A stretch of DNA of 64,000 nucleotides from Arminella tubonensis (GTDB taxonomy: Bacteria; Pseudomonadota; Alphaproteobacteria; Rhizobiales; Rhizobiaceae): positions 601,934-665,933 of the forward strand of contig NZ_PCDP01000035.1 of assembly GCF_003240585.1 (NCBI RefSeq). The letters are read 5' to 3'. How positions within the stretch are numbered: position 1 is the first letter of the stretch; each line of letters starts with the position of its first letter. The position numbers and the translations under genes are program-made. Positions 37,309-46,061 of this stretch are shown one piece after another. Below the pieces are notes generated by a model, which saw nothing but the letters and a program-made list of their open reading frames with translations, was not told the DNA's origin and made no database searches.

Positions 37309-37332
37309 GACCACCCTAGTCTCCGCGTCCCC

Positions 37333-38424
37333 TCAAACCCGAAACCCATTCCGCTTCAAAATCGGCAGCACCCGGTCGCAGAAGAAGGGCAGCTCCCGAG
37401 TATAATTCACAAACGAAAGCGCGATGCCTGCATAGCCCTCGCCAGAAATAGCCATCATCTCCTCGGCGATCTTCTCCGGTGTCCCGATCAGCGGATAGCT
37501 GCCCGCGCCACCCGCAAAGCGCTGCCGATAACGGTCATACGCATCGGCATCATGAGACCCGGAGAATTCCTTCTTTCCGGCCATATGCGCATCGACCGCC
37601 TCGTGATCGGCCATGTCGACCGCATACCGCTTGTAATACTCTTCCGCTTCCGATTGGCTTTCGCGACAGACGACATGGCAGACGGTATAGACGCCGACGT
37701 CACGCCCGTTCTTTTCCGCCCGTTCGCGGATATCCACGGCATGCTTTCCCGCATCGGCGATTTCCGAAAACGTCGTGAAAAGATAGTCGCAGCTAGCCGC
37801 CGCAAAATCCCTTCCCGGACCACCGAACGCGGCGTTCATCGTCACCGGTCGCGGCGATTGCAGGCTGGCCGGGCGGCTGACGGCGTCCTTCAGTGTGTAG
37901 TAGCTGCCGTTGAAATCGAATGGCTGCTCGGGTCCATAGGCTCGCTCGACGATCTCGAGCCACTCCGCCGCCTGATCATAGCCCTTTTCGACCAGCGGTG
38001 TGCCGAACATGCCGAACTCCTTCGGATTCCAGCCGCAGACGATGTTGAGGCCGGCCCTGCCGTGGCTGATGTGATCGACGGTCGCCAGCGATTTCGCGGC
38101 GTAGAGCGGATGCACGAGCGGCACATGCACGGTCATGAACAAGCCGATCTGCTCGGTCGATGCAGCGAGCGCCGCCGCCCAGGTGAACGTCTCGAACGAC
38201 CATTCGCGCACCCGGTTCCGCCCGCCAAACCCGCGCCAGCGGGCGATCGGCAGAAGGAATTCGAGCCCGGCGCGATCGGCGATCTGCGCCGCCGTCAAAT
38301 TGTCGTCCCAGCTCGCCGTCCAGCGCTCCGGTACATCGGTGATCGCCAGCCCGCCATCGGCATTGGTCGAAAAGACCCCGAGTTTCAGCCTGTTCGGCCC
38401 CTTGAGCGGATGTGCCTTGATCAT
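37333..38424 (-). CDS. LLM-class flavin-dependent monooxygenase (SsuD/NtaA-like)
   Basis: 363 aa luciferase-like TIM barrel that uses reduced flavin from a separate reductase. Family segments: LKLGVFSTNADGG at the N-terminus, EFLLPIARWRGFGG, HVPLVHPLYAAKSLATVDHI, GRAGLNIVCGWNPKEFGMFG, and GTPEKIAEEM near the end. The ATG at 38424 has GAGGAGGA just upstream, ruling out longer in-frame starts. It resembles pyrimidine, sulfonate and nitrilotriacetate monooxygenases; the substrate cannot be told. Divergent from the HpcH/HpaI aldolase gene across 135 bp. Confidence 0.87.
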   Translation of the reverse strand: MIKAHPLKGPNRLKLGVFSTNADGGLAITDVPERWTASWDDNLTAAQIADRAGLEFLLPIARWRGFGGRNRVREWSFETFTWAAALAASTEQIGLFMTVHVPLVHPLYAAKSLATVDHISHGRAGLNIVCGWNPKEFGMFGTPLVEKGYDQAAEWLEIVERAYGPEQPFDFNGSYYTLKDAVSRPASLQSPRPVTMNAAFGGPGRDFAAASCDYLFTTFSEIADAGKHAVDIRERAEKNGRDVGVYTVCHVVCRESQSEAEEYYKRYAVDMADHEAVDAHMAGKKEFSGSHDADAYDRYRQRFAGGAGSYPLIGTPEKIAEEMMAISGEGYAGIALSFVNYTRELPFFCDRVLPILKRNGFRV

Positions 38425-38559
38425 GTGGTTCCTCCTCGCCTCTTGCGCCACGCTACGGCGACCAAATAATATTTCAAGTCTAAAATAGATTGCGTCTTCG
38501 CAGCGGGCGGGTTTGCATCTATCAATTGGCTGACGAAACGCCGCGATCCGGGGACTTCC

Positions 38560-39336
38560 ATGGCTAATTTCCGCAAGAGCTGCATCGACCGAGAGCCGTT
38601 GATCGGCACATTTTCCGCCATCCCGCATCCGGTCGCGATCGAGGTTACGGCGCGGGCCGGTGCCGATTTTCTCTGCATCGACTGGGAGCATTCGCAGATC
38701 GGCCGCGAGCGCATCGAGGATCTCATCCGCGCCGCCGACGTGCATCGCGTACCCGCCATTGTCCGCGTTCCAGGCCATGCGCCCGAACAGATTGCGGCCG
38801 TTCTCGACGCAGGTGCTGCGGGCGTACTGGTCCCGCGTGTTTCCACGGCGGATCAGGCCAAGGCTGCCGTCATGGCGACGCGATATCCGCCCGTCGGCGA
38901 GCGCGGAGTGGGTCCGGGGCGCGCGGCAAATTACGGCTACAGCATTCCCGATTATCTCTCAAAGGCCAACGACGAACTGGTCCTCGCCATCCAGGTCGAG
39001 ACGTCGGAGGGGCTCGAAAACATCGCCGAGATTGTCGGTGTTGACGGCGTGGACGTCATTTTCATCGGCCCCGGGGACCTCTCGGTATCGATCGGCGCGC
39101 TTGGACCGAAGGGAAAAAACAAGCTCGACGCCGCCATCCGCACCATCACGAAAACAGCTCTCGCCGCCGGCCGCACGGTCGGAATTTTCAGGCCGTCAAC
39201 GGATGATATCGCCGAATGGTCGGCAACCGGCATCAGCTTCTTCGTGCTTGCCAGCGATACGATGTTTCTAGGGTCGGCAGTGGCCGAAAAAACTGCTAAT
39301 GCACGCAAACTCGCCACTAAGGCCACGGTCGTATAA
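38560..39336 (+). CDS. HpcH/HpaI family aldolase
   Basis: 258 aa class II pyruvate aldolase that cleaves 4-hydroxy-2-oxo acids into pyruvate and an aldehyde. Catalytic His44 (DWEHSQIG), substrate Arg69 (AIVRVPG) and metal ligands Glu147 (IQVET) and Asp173 (GPGDLS) are all present. The family glycine-rich segment GERGVGPGRAANYG is at 113-126. It opens a plus-strand series with an aminotransferase and an ABC transporter, pointing to breakdown of a gamma-hydroxy amino acid. Confidence 0.88.
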   Translation: MANFRKSCIDREPLIGTFSAIPHPVAIEVTARAGADFLCIDWEHSQIGRERIEDLIRAADVHRVPAIVRVPGHAPEQIAAVLDAGAAGVLVPRVSTADQAKAAVMATRYPPVGERGVGPGRAANYGYSIPDYLSKANDELVLAIQVETSEGLENIAEIVGVDGVDVIFIGPGDLSVSIGALGPKGKNKLDAAIRTITKTALAAGRTVGIFRPSTDDIAEWSATGISFFVLASDTMFLGSAVAEKTANARKLATKATVV

Positions 39337-39450
39337 AATGTAATCATTTCATAGCCTTAAAGCACAACAAAACAACATATCAATACTTCAAAAAGCGAGA
39401 CTTTTTAAGCTTCAAACTTTTTCCTTGAAATGCTCCCCGTTTTGGATAAC

Positions 39451-39468
39451 GTTCCTAATATAAGGAAC
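39451..39468 (+). promoter_or_regulatory. Operator-like palindrome upstream of the aminotransferase gene
   Basis: GTTCCT, six bases AATATA, AGGAAC: an inverted repeat about 64 bp before the TTG at 39532. The GTTCC-GGAAC style recalls IclR-family operators, but no such regulator is present here. It also supports the later start codon, since it would otherwise lie in coding sequence. Confidence 0.45.
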
Positions 39469-39531
39469 AATCCTGACGCTGCGACCGGCCACGAACCGGC
39501 GCTTTCGGACACAGCCTTCAAGGGAAATTCA

Positions 39532-40737
39532 TTGTCTTTTCGACCGCAGCAAAGCCCGCCCGTAGCATCGGATCGCTATGCCTTCGAAGGCATTCGCGCG
39601 CAGATACGCGACCTCCACACGGAGAACATTGCGGAGCTCGCCATGCGCGCCCGCGAACTCGGCGATGTCATTCCGCTTTGGTATGGCGAAGGCGACATGG
39701 TCACCCCAGCCTTCATCCGCGATGCCGCCAAGAAGGCACTCGATGAGGGCTCGACCTTCTATATCCCGAACATGCGCGGGCTCGGCGCGCTCAACGAGGC
39801 GCTGTCCGAATACCAGTCCAGACTTCACGACTGTCCGATCCCGATTTCGCGCACGACCGTGGCGCCAGGCGGGATGCAGGCGCTTTATCTCGCGCTCGAA
39901 CTGCTGGTCGATGTCGGCACCAACGTCGTCTACGTCGCGCCGCAATGGCCAAACATTCACAATGCCATTCACCTGATCGGCGGCGAGCCACGACCGGTGT
40001 CGCTCGATTTCGACACCGACTGGCGGCTTGACCTCGACAAGCTCTTCGCCCGCTGCGACGCCCGCACCCGCGCCATCTTCCTCTCCACGCCGTCGAACCC
40101 CACCGGCTGGACCGCGACGCGCGCGGAAATGCAGGCATTGCTCGACTTCAGCCGCCGCACCGGCATCTGGATCATCTCCGATGAAGTCTATGGCAGGCTC
40201 TATTTCGATGGCAAGGTCGCGCCGTCGATCCTTCAGATCGCCGAGGACGGCGACCGCGTGATTTCGATCAACAGCTTCTCCAAGGCCTGGGCAATGACCG
40301 GCTGGCGTATCGGCTGGCTGACGCATCCGTCAGGCGTTGCCGATCAGCTGGCGGCGATGACCCAATATATCAACAGCGGCACGGCCGGCATGATCCAGGC
40401 AGGCGCCGTGGCGGCGGTCCGCGACGGCGAGCCGCTGGTCGAGGAAATTCGCCAGAAAATCAAGGCAGGCCTCGACCTCGCTTACGAGAAGCTGCCGCAG
40501 ATCCCGGGTATGATCCTTCCAGATAAGCCCCGCGGCGGCATGTATGCCTTTTTTGCGCTGGAAGGCGAGGCAGACGCCCGCGCCGCATGCACCCGCATCC
40601 TCGAATCCGCACGCGTCGGCCTCGCGCCCGGCTATCTCTTCGGAGACAGCTCGCGCGCCTTCCTGCGCATGTGCATTTTTCGCGATATCGAGCAGATACG
40701 CACCGCACTCGACCGCATGGTCGGCGCGATGAGATAA
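39532..40737 (+). CDS. Class I/II pyridoxal-phosphate aminotransferase
   Basis: 401 aa from the TTG at 39532, which has AAGGGA seven bases upstream; an ATG at 39430 would add 34 residues without homology. Fold type I marks: the glycine-type anchor VAPGGMQALYLA, STPSNPTGW, DEVYGRLYFDG, and the PLP lysine in NSFSKAWAMTGWRIGW. The C-terminus binds the substrate carboxylate through Arg (RAFLRMCIF). Probably converts an imported amino acid into its 2-oxo acid. It lies between the aldolase and the amino-acid binding protein. Confidence 0.85.
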   Translation: MSFRPQQSPPVASDRYAFEGIRAQIRDLHTENIAELAMRARELGDVIPLWYGEGDMVTPAFIRDAAKKALDEGSTFYIPNMRGLGALNEALSEYQSRLHDCPIPISRTTVAPGGMQALYLALELLVDVGTNVVYVAPQWPNIHNAIHLIGGEPRPVSLDFDTDWRLDLDKLFARCDARTRAIFLSTPSNPTGWTATRAEMQALLDFSRRTGIWIISDEVYGRLYFDGKVAPSILQIAEDGDRVISINSFSKAWAMTGWRIGWLTHPSGVADQLAAMTQYINSGTAGMIQAGAVAAVRDGEPLVEEIRQKIKAGLDLAYEKLPQIPGMILPDKPRGGMYAFFALEGEADARAACTRILESARVGLAPGYLFGDSSRAFLRMCIFRDIEQIRTALDRMVGAMR

Positions 40738-40759
40738 CAGCCGCCTCGACCGGCGGCTG
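40738..40759 (+). terminator. Hairpin after the aminotransferase gene
   Basis: CAGCCGCC, six bases, GGCGGCTG directly after the stop codon. There is no T-run, so it may be a partial terminator or an mRNA-stability element before the binding-protein gene. Confidence 0.5.
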
Positions 40760-40815
40760 ACGATATCCCACGGGCGCAACAAACCTGCGGGCAAAACCAG
40801 AGGGAGACAAAGAAA

Positions 40816-41613
40816 ATGAACTTCACCCGTCGCAACCTGTTGGTCCTCGCGGCCGCCGTCGGCATTGCCGGCGGAACATCCTTTGCCTATGCCGCCGACA
40901 CGCTGAACGTCGGCTCCTACCCGAACAACCCGCCCTTCGAATACAAGACCGACAGCGGCTCGTTCGAAGGCTTCGAGGTCGACGTCGTCAATGAAGCCGC
41001 CAAGCGCGCCGGCATGACCACCGCGATTGCCGACTACGGTTTCCAGGCACTCTTTGCCGGCACCAGCTCCAAGCGCATCGACGTCGCGATCTCCTCGATC
41101 ACGATCACGCCGGAACGCCTGAAGTCGCAGTCCTTCACGCAGCCCTATTATGATTCAGACATGGGTGTCGCCACCAAGGACGGCAACGACGTCAAGGGCA
41201 TAGCCGACCTCAAGGGCAAGATCATCGGCGTGCTCTCGGGCTCGACCGGCGAGAAGTGGGTCAAGGACAACAAGGCCGCCGACGGCTTTGCCGACATCAA
41301 GGGCTACAACTCGCAGCAGGACATGTTCCTCGATCTCGGCGCCGGCCGTGTCGACGCCGTCGTCAGCGATGTACCGGGCATGCAGTACCTCTTCGTCAAG
41401 ATGAAGGGCTTTGCCATCAAGGACCGCATCAAGACCGGCGAACAGTACGGCCTGATGATGACCAAGGATTCGCCGCTGCTCGGAAAGATCAACGACGCGA
41501 TCACGGCGATGAAGAAGGACGGCACCATGCAGACGATCCACAAGAAGTGGTTCGGCGGCGATGCACCGGCGACATCGTCCACGGTTACCGAAATGCCTAT
41601 CCCCAAGGCGTGA
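40816..41613 (+). CDS. Amino-acid ABC transporter substrate-binding protein
   Basis: 265 aa periplasmic protein of family 3 (cystine/polar amino-acid type). A Sec signal peptide, with a twin-Arg near the start (NFTRRNLLVLAAAVGIAGG), is probably cut after AYA near residue 28. Family segments: NPPFEYKTDSGSFEGFEVD, ISSITITPERLKSQSFTQPY and GKIIGVLSGSTGEKWV. GAGGGAGA precedes the ATG. It is followed by one permease and no ATPase, so an ATPase encoded elsewhere must complete the transporter. Confidence 0.9.
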   Translation: MNFTRRNLLVLAAAVGIAGGTSFAYAADTLNVGSYPNNPPFEYKTDSGSFEGFEVDVVNEAAKRAGMTTAIADYGFQALFAGTSSKRIDVAISSITITPERLKSQSFTQPYYDSDMGVATKDGNDVKGIADLKGKIIGVLSGSTGEKWVKDNKAADGFADIKGYNSQQDMFLDLGAGRVDAVVSDVPGMQYLFVKMKGFAIKDRIKTGEQYGLMMTKDSPLLGKINDAITAMKKDGTMQTIHKKWFGGDAPATSSTVTEMPIPKA

Positions 41614-41635
41614 TCAAAAGATCAACCCGCAAATC

Positions 41636-41668
41636 CATCATGCCGGCCATCCATTGGCCGGCATGATG
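41636..41668 (+). promoter_or_regulatory. Strong hairpin between binding-protein and permease genes
   Basis: A perfect 14-bp stem (CATCATGCCGGCCA and complement) with a five-base loop and no T-run. Such elements often protect the upstream message so the binding protein outnumbers the permease; that role is inferred. Confidence 0.65.
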
Positions 41669-41700
41669 CCTGACGCTTCGCAACACCCGTAGGAATGCCC

Positions 41701-42375
41701 ATGTCACTCGTCGAAACCTTCTTCAACTACGACGTTCTGATGTCGTCCATTCCAGCCCTTCTCCGCGGCCTCTGGAACACGCTGCTGCTGGGCCTGATGA
41801 GCATCGCCATCGGCGTCCCCTTCGGCCTCGTCATCAGCCTCGTCCGTCTCTATGCGCCAAGGCCCTTCCAGCTGATCTCCATCGCCTATATCGACATCCT
41901 GCGCGCAACGCCGGTGCTGGTCGTCCTCATCCTGATCTACTATGCGCTCCCCTTCGTCGGCATCAGGCTGACGTCATGGACATCAGCCGTCATGGCCTTC
42001 TCGATCGTCATGGCCGCCTATTCCGCCGAAGTGTTCCGCTCCGGCATCGAAAGTGTCGCCAAGGGCCAGTTCGAAGCCGCCGCCGCCCTAGGCCTCCCCT
42101 TCCTGATCACCCTCTACAAGGTCGTCCTCCCCCAGGCGATCCGCATCGTCATCCCGCCCATGACCAGCAACTGCGTCTCGATGTTCAAGGACACCTCCCT
42201 CGCCTCGACAGTCGCCCTGCCGGAACTCCTGAAAGAAGCGCAGGACGCCCAGGCGCTCTACGCCAATCCGTCCCCGCTGATCGGCGCCGCGCTGGTATAT
42301 ATTATCCTGCTCTGGCCGATGGTTCGGCTGGTGAGCATGCTGGAGAAGCGGTTCAAGAACGAGAAGGCGCATTGA
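41701..42375 (+). CDS. Amino-acid ABC transporter permease
   Basis: 224 aa HisM/GlnP-type inner-membrane permease with about five helices. The EAA loop contacting the ATPase is at about 130-150 (EAAAALGLPFLITLYKVVLPQ). The N-terminal segment LRGLWNTLLLGLMSIAIGVP is typical. The ATG at 41701 has TAGGAA seven bases upstream; the ATG at 41695 is too close to that site. Last gene of the aldolase-aminotransferase-transporter series. Confidence 0.9.
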   Translation: MSLVETFFNYDVLMSSIPALLRGLWNTLLLGLMSIAIGVPFGLVISLVRLYAPRPFQLISIAYIDILRATPVLVVLILIYYALPFVGIRLTSWTSAVMAFSIVMAAYSAEVFRSGIESVAKGQFEAAAALGLPFLITLYKVVLPQAIRIVIPPMTSNCVSMFKDTSLASTVALPELLKEAQDAQALYANPSPLIGAALVYIILLWPMVRLVSMLEKRFKNEKAH

Positions 42376-42457
42376 GCGCGCGCTACGTGCCCCGCCCCAA
42401 TCAAAAAAACGCTCCGTCGCTGCGCCAGTGTGTCTCAGTCCGCCAACCAACTATATC

Positions 42458-43930
42458 TTATTGCGCTGGCGCGACTGCGGGCGGTGTCCACGAGCCTTCG
42501 GTAGTCTCGGACTTTGGCCAATACGCCCTGACGTACAGTGAGAAATCGCTGTTCAGGGGTGAAGGCAGCCAGTTCGCCTCCTTGTCTTTGCCCGGTGAGG
42601 CTGGCTGGACATAGATCGTCAACGACCCGTCAGCGTTATAGCGAAGATTCTTGTTCTTCGTTCCAAGCGAATAGCGCTTGAGTTCGTTGGGATTGAAGAA
42701 ATGATGTTCATTGTAGAGGGTGAGTGACCAGAATCCGTTTACGGGCGGTGTTTGGTCTTTAGCGAAGGTGACGGTGTACCCGTTCTTGCCGTTCAGCCGT
42801 GCTCCAGATGCATCAAGGTCCTGATAGAAATACTTTGTTTCGTTCGGCGAGTTCACCAGGATGTTGGACTTTGCCACCGCAGTGCGGGTGAAGTAGTCGG
42901 TTCCAAAGGCGGCTTCGTTGGAGATCGTGCTCCAATTATGCGCTAGTTGCTGGCCGTAATTCCGAAACTGGAAAAGCGGATCGACAAGCTGCTCTTCGGC
43001 CTCCTTCGCGCCTTCAACCAGGGCTGTCTTCAGCTTTGGATCGCTTTTTGATGCTGCGACAACGGCCAGCACCTGAGCATATCGAGCCTCTTCACCCGGC
43101 AAGGGCGGTGCATCGGCGAGAATGGCTGGGAGTTGGTCGAAAAGTTTCTCAGGAAAAACGAAGCGGGACTCAGCCGCGCCGCCTTCCTGCTGTGGCAGGA
43201 CCTTCATCTTGGCCCAGTCCATGCTTTTCATCACCCCATCAAACTTTGAAAGTGGATAGACCATGACTTGCCGCAGAACAGACTGGATAGCCTTCTTGTC
43301 TTCAGGAGTGTCGTCCTGGAATATTCGGGGAGCCATGAAGCCGGTATTGGTCGGCGACCTGAACACCTTGGTTATGCCCTTTGGCACGTCGCCCTTCCAA
43401 TTTGGGCCGACGAGGAGATAGAAGCCCGGTGTCGTCGCATACATCTTGCCAAGCTGGACGAAGCTGTCCGTCCTCAGATCAACCATTTGATAGACCCAGA
43501 ACCGATCACCGAAGTCCGGCACTTGAACAACGGCAGGTTCCATGTCCAGAGCAAGAGTACCTGCTCCGTAGACTACGTCTTGATTTGGGCAGGCAACAAC
43601 TCGCTCTTCCGGCGTGATATAATCCGTCAGCATTGCCACCGTGTTAAGTGGAGCAATCGGGACAGGGCCCGACATCATCGGTTCAGGCACATCTTTGAAC
43701 GACAGCCGTCGATTGTAGATATTCGCCATCGGCCAGACCCAGAAGTAGGTGTCCTTGCCGATGTGACGGGCATACGCTTCCGTAATTTTGACGCGGGTAT
43801 CTGGACCGGAGGGCATCGCCGTCTGGAAACCTTGAGAGATGGGTATTGGATCATCTGCCGTGCGGGCCCCCATTGCTCCGACAAACAAACAGCCAAAAAC
43901 GGAAGCCATGTGAATCCACTTATTCGACAT
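42458..43930 (-). CDS. DUF1254/DUF1214 domain exported protein
   Basis: 490 aa with an N-terminal signal peptide (about 1-24, ending GARTA). A DUF1254 half (about 45-190, with RRLSFKDV, PIAPLNTVAMLTDYI, VPDFGDRFWVYQMVDLRTD) precedes a DUF1214 half at the C-terminus (PPVNGFWSLTLYNEHHFFNPN, then SLTIYVQPASPG). This two-domain secreted family is widespread and of unknown function. Base use seems less GC-rich than the core genes around 3-5 kb. Stands alone, converging on the permease gene. Confidence 0.85.
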   Translation of the reverse strand: MSNKWIHMASVFGCLFVGAMGARTADDPIPISQGFQTAMPSGPDTRVKITEAYARHIGKDTYFWVWPMANIYNRRLSFKDVPEPMMSGPVPIAPLNTVAMLTDYITPEERVVACPNQDVVYGAGTLALDMEPAVVQVPDFGDRFWVYQMVDLRTDSFVQLGKMYATTPGFYLLVGPNWKGDVPKGITKVFRSPTNTGFMAPRIFQDDTPEDKKAIQSVLRQVMVYPLSKFDGVMKSMDWAKMKVLPQQEGGAAESRFVFPEKLFDQLPAILADAPPLPGEEARYAQVLAVVAASKSDPKLKTALVEGAKEAEEQLVDPLFQFRNYGQQLAHNWSTISNEAAFGTDYFTRTAVAKSNILVNSPNETKYFYQDLDASGARLNGKNGYTVTFAKDQTPPVNGFWSLTLYNEHHFFNPNELKRYSLGTKNKNLRYNADGSLTIYVQPASPGKDKEANWLPSPLNSDFSLYVRAYWPKSETTEGSWTPPAVAPAQ

Positions 43931-44126
43931 CAGATCGTCCTCCCGCGAACGTTGAATTTCATGTCGATGACCGTACTAGCGGCGATGTGGACATCCTGTC
44001 TTTTGGAGGCATGAATGGAAGTACGTTACGGTAAACGTCTGTGTCTTTTGCGGTTCGGACGGCCGCTTTGGGCCATTGCGCGACCCAGGTGTGGGTCGCA
44101 GTTCCGCCACAAGCGGTCTCTCATCA

Positions 44127-44333
44127 TCAGAAATGTGCCGGGTCGAAAAATCCAGGGGCACTTGGAAGATCAATCAGACGTTCCTTGAAGCAACGCGCAT
44201 GTGCGAACCAAACCTGCCATTTGCTATCCGAAGTCTCGGCGGTGATGTTGAGAGGGTCCGGGGATATTGGTTCTACGCCCTGCCCACAGAAGCAACACGG
44301 CCCCCAATCAACTTCCATGCGAACGTCGGTCAT
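44127..44333 (-). CDS. Small Cys/His-rich protein, probable zinc-binding hypothetical
   Basis: 68 aa. GPCCFCGQGV near residues 11-20 and HARCFKERL near 41-49 give a CxxC...HxxC arrangement suited to one zinc ion. WQVWFAHARCF and the end PSAPGFFDPAHF look conserved-type rather than random. AGAGG lies six bases before the ATG at 44333; an ATG at 44357 is in frame. The flanks 43931-44126 and 44334-44537 hold no convincing gene. Function unknown. Confidence 0.6.
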   Translation of the reverse strand: MTDVRMEVDWGPCCFCGQGVEPISPDPLNITAETSDSKWQVWFAHARCFKERLIDLPSAPGFFDPAHF

Positions 44334-44537
44334 TTTGCGCCTCTCTAGCAAATCCATGGAGTACCTTTCGAAGGATAATCCCGAAGCGTGGACATTGGGT
44401 AATCAAGACCCCAATGGGCCATTTGCGGACGGCCGGGTGCGTCCCCAAGCCAAACGCAAATGACCGACACTATTGCTGTGGCCGTCGAATCTCAATTCAA
44501 CAGAACAACGCAGTTGGCAAGCACCAAACTCCCGCCC

Positions 44538-45908
44538 CTACTTAGCCGAACCCTTCCGCTCCACCAAATCCATCGCCGCCAACGACGCGGCATACAAATT
44601 CAACCGCGAATAGACCCCAAACGACGAACCGTCGTCCAGAAACCCGCCGCCGGGACCTTCGGTCTCCGTCAGGATCTGATTGGCCTCCTCGAGCGTCAGC
44701 GACGGGTAGGCCGCCGTCAGCAAATTGCCGGCTTCCGGCGCCAGCTTGTTGACGTCTTCCTTGACACCGAAGTTCTTCGGATAAACGACCGGCAGGCCGT
44801 AGGTCTGCGTCACGTCATAGGCGGCCTGGTTGATGGAGGGGTTGCTGAGCCGGCCGGTGTCGTCCTGCGCACAAGCGCGGATTTCCGCGCCGCAGCCGGC
44901 CTTGAGGGCCTCGGTCAGATCCGCCCGCGCAGCCTTCACCGCAGCCTGGTAGTCGTTGATGACGGGAGCGTTCCTCAAGGTCTGCCCCACATAGGTTGGA
45001 TCGTTCGCAAGCAGATGGGCCAGGTCATAGGTCGAAAGCGTGCGGCCGCCGAGCACGTCCATGGCGTAATGCGCACCCATGAGGATGCGGTCGTTGCCAT
45101 ATTCCGACGCGCGCACGATCATCTGGGGGTATCGGTCGGGCACGAGCACCGCCAGCAGGATAGACCCCATGTAGCCGTAGGTCGTGTGCCCGCTCGGGAA
45201 AGAAGGGCTGTCCGTCAGGTTCATGACCGGGCCGCGATTATAGACCGTGTTGTTCACCGGCACGCCGAAATAATCGCGCCCGACGATGGGGAGGATTTGC
45301 GGCTCTGTCTGGAAGGGGCGACTGTCGCCGAAGGCGTCTGCACCAGGGGTACCAGCCGGGCGGCCATAGTTTGCGCCGAATACATCGGGCGTGCCGCCGT
45401 TCTGCTTCAGGATATCGGCGGCTTCCGGCGAAACCGGCGTCTTTCCGTCAGTCGTGGCATTGGCAAAGAAATACTTGCCCGCATTGGAATCGGAGCCCGT
45501 AGTCGCATTGGTGTAGGCGATCAGGTCGGCGATGGCTTGCGATATGCTCGTGAAATGCTCCCGGTCCTGATAATGCGCCCGCGCCACATAGGCGCTGCCC
45601 AATGTAGTGCCGAGACCATCGGCCAGCTGAGCCAGGTTACCATCCGTGATATAGGCGTCTCTGAGCGACTGCTGTTGCTGTTCGGCAAAGGGGAGCAAGG
45701 TCGGCTGACGGATGTCGCCTGTCTGGATGCCGCCGGTGACGGCGTAATTCGAAGACAATGCGGCCTTTCCGCTCTGCGTCTTTCCAAGCAGGGTCAAGGG
45801 CGCCAGCCCCTTCAGCACAGCCAGGTTGGCCGCTGTCTGCGCCTCTCCCGGCGCGACATAACAAAGGCTGAGGCCAAGAGCGACCGCCGCACATTTCAAA
45901 ATCCGCAT
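44538..45908 (-). CDS. Secreted PAP2-family phosphatase (vanadium-haloperoxidase fold)
   Basis: 456 aa with a signal peptide cut after about residue 23 (PGEAQ). The PAP2 active-site pieces are present: SFPSGHTTYGY, with its PSGH core, and a later NDRILMGAHYAMDVLGGR in which Arg, His and Asp complete the site. A Lys/Arg-bearing first motif is less clear. Such proteins are class A-like acid phosphatases or lipid phosphatases acting outside the cytoplasm. The ATG at 45908 is favoured because the signal peptide starts there (MRILKCAAVALGLSLC). Confidence 0.85.
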   Translation of the reverse strand: MRILKCAAVALGLSLCYVAPGEAQTAANLAVLKGLAPLTLLGKTQSGKAALSSNYAVTGGIQTGDIRQPTLLPFAEQQQQSLRDAYITDGNLAQLADGLGTTLGSAYVARAHYQDREHFTSISQAIADLIAYTNATTGSDSNAGKYFFANATTDGKTPVSPEAADILKQNGGTPDVFGANYGRPAGTPGADAFGDSRPFQTEPQILPIVGRDYFGVPVNNTVYNRGPVMNLTDSPSFPSGHTTYGYMGSILLAVLVPDRYPQMIVRASEYGNDRILMGAHYAMDVLGGRTLSTYDLAHLLANDPTYVGQTLRNAPVINDYQAAVKAARADLTEALKAGCGAEIRACAQDDTGRLSNPSINQAAYDVTQTYGLPVVYPKNFGVKEDVNKLAPEAGNLLTAAYPSLTLEEANQILTETEGPGGGFLDDGSSFGVYSRLNLYAASLAAMDLVERKGSAK

Positions 45909-46061
45909 CGCTTCACTCCCGTTCGATCCAAGGTGATTGCAAGGTGATTGATGGAGTAACAATTCCTTATGACAATTGATCTGGCAACCGGATTGTCTTG
46001 TGTTCGCCGATGGTCGCGCGTGGCCAGTCGCGCCGAAACGGCAGCAGGGCCGAACGCCAAG

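Noticed and set aside
43976..44173. 65-codon minus-strand frame after the DUF1254 gene, and a plus-strand frame with VCVFCGS nearby
   Set aside because: No ribosome site, no recognisable domain, and both overlap each other; treated as non-coding.
44460..45947. 495-codon plus-strand frame opposite the PAP2 phosphatase
   Set aside because: The minus strand encodes a signal peptide and PAP2 motifs; the plus frame has low-complexity Arg-rich antisense composition and no ribosome site.
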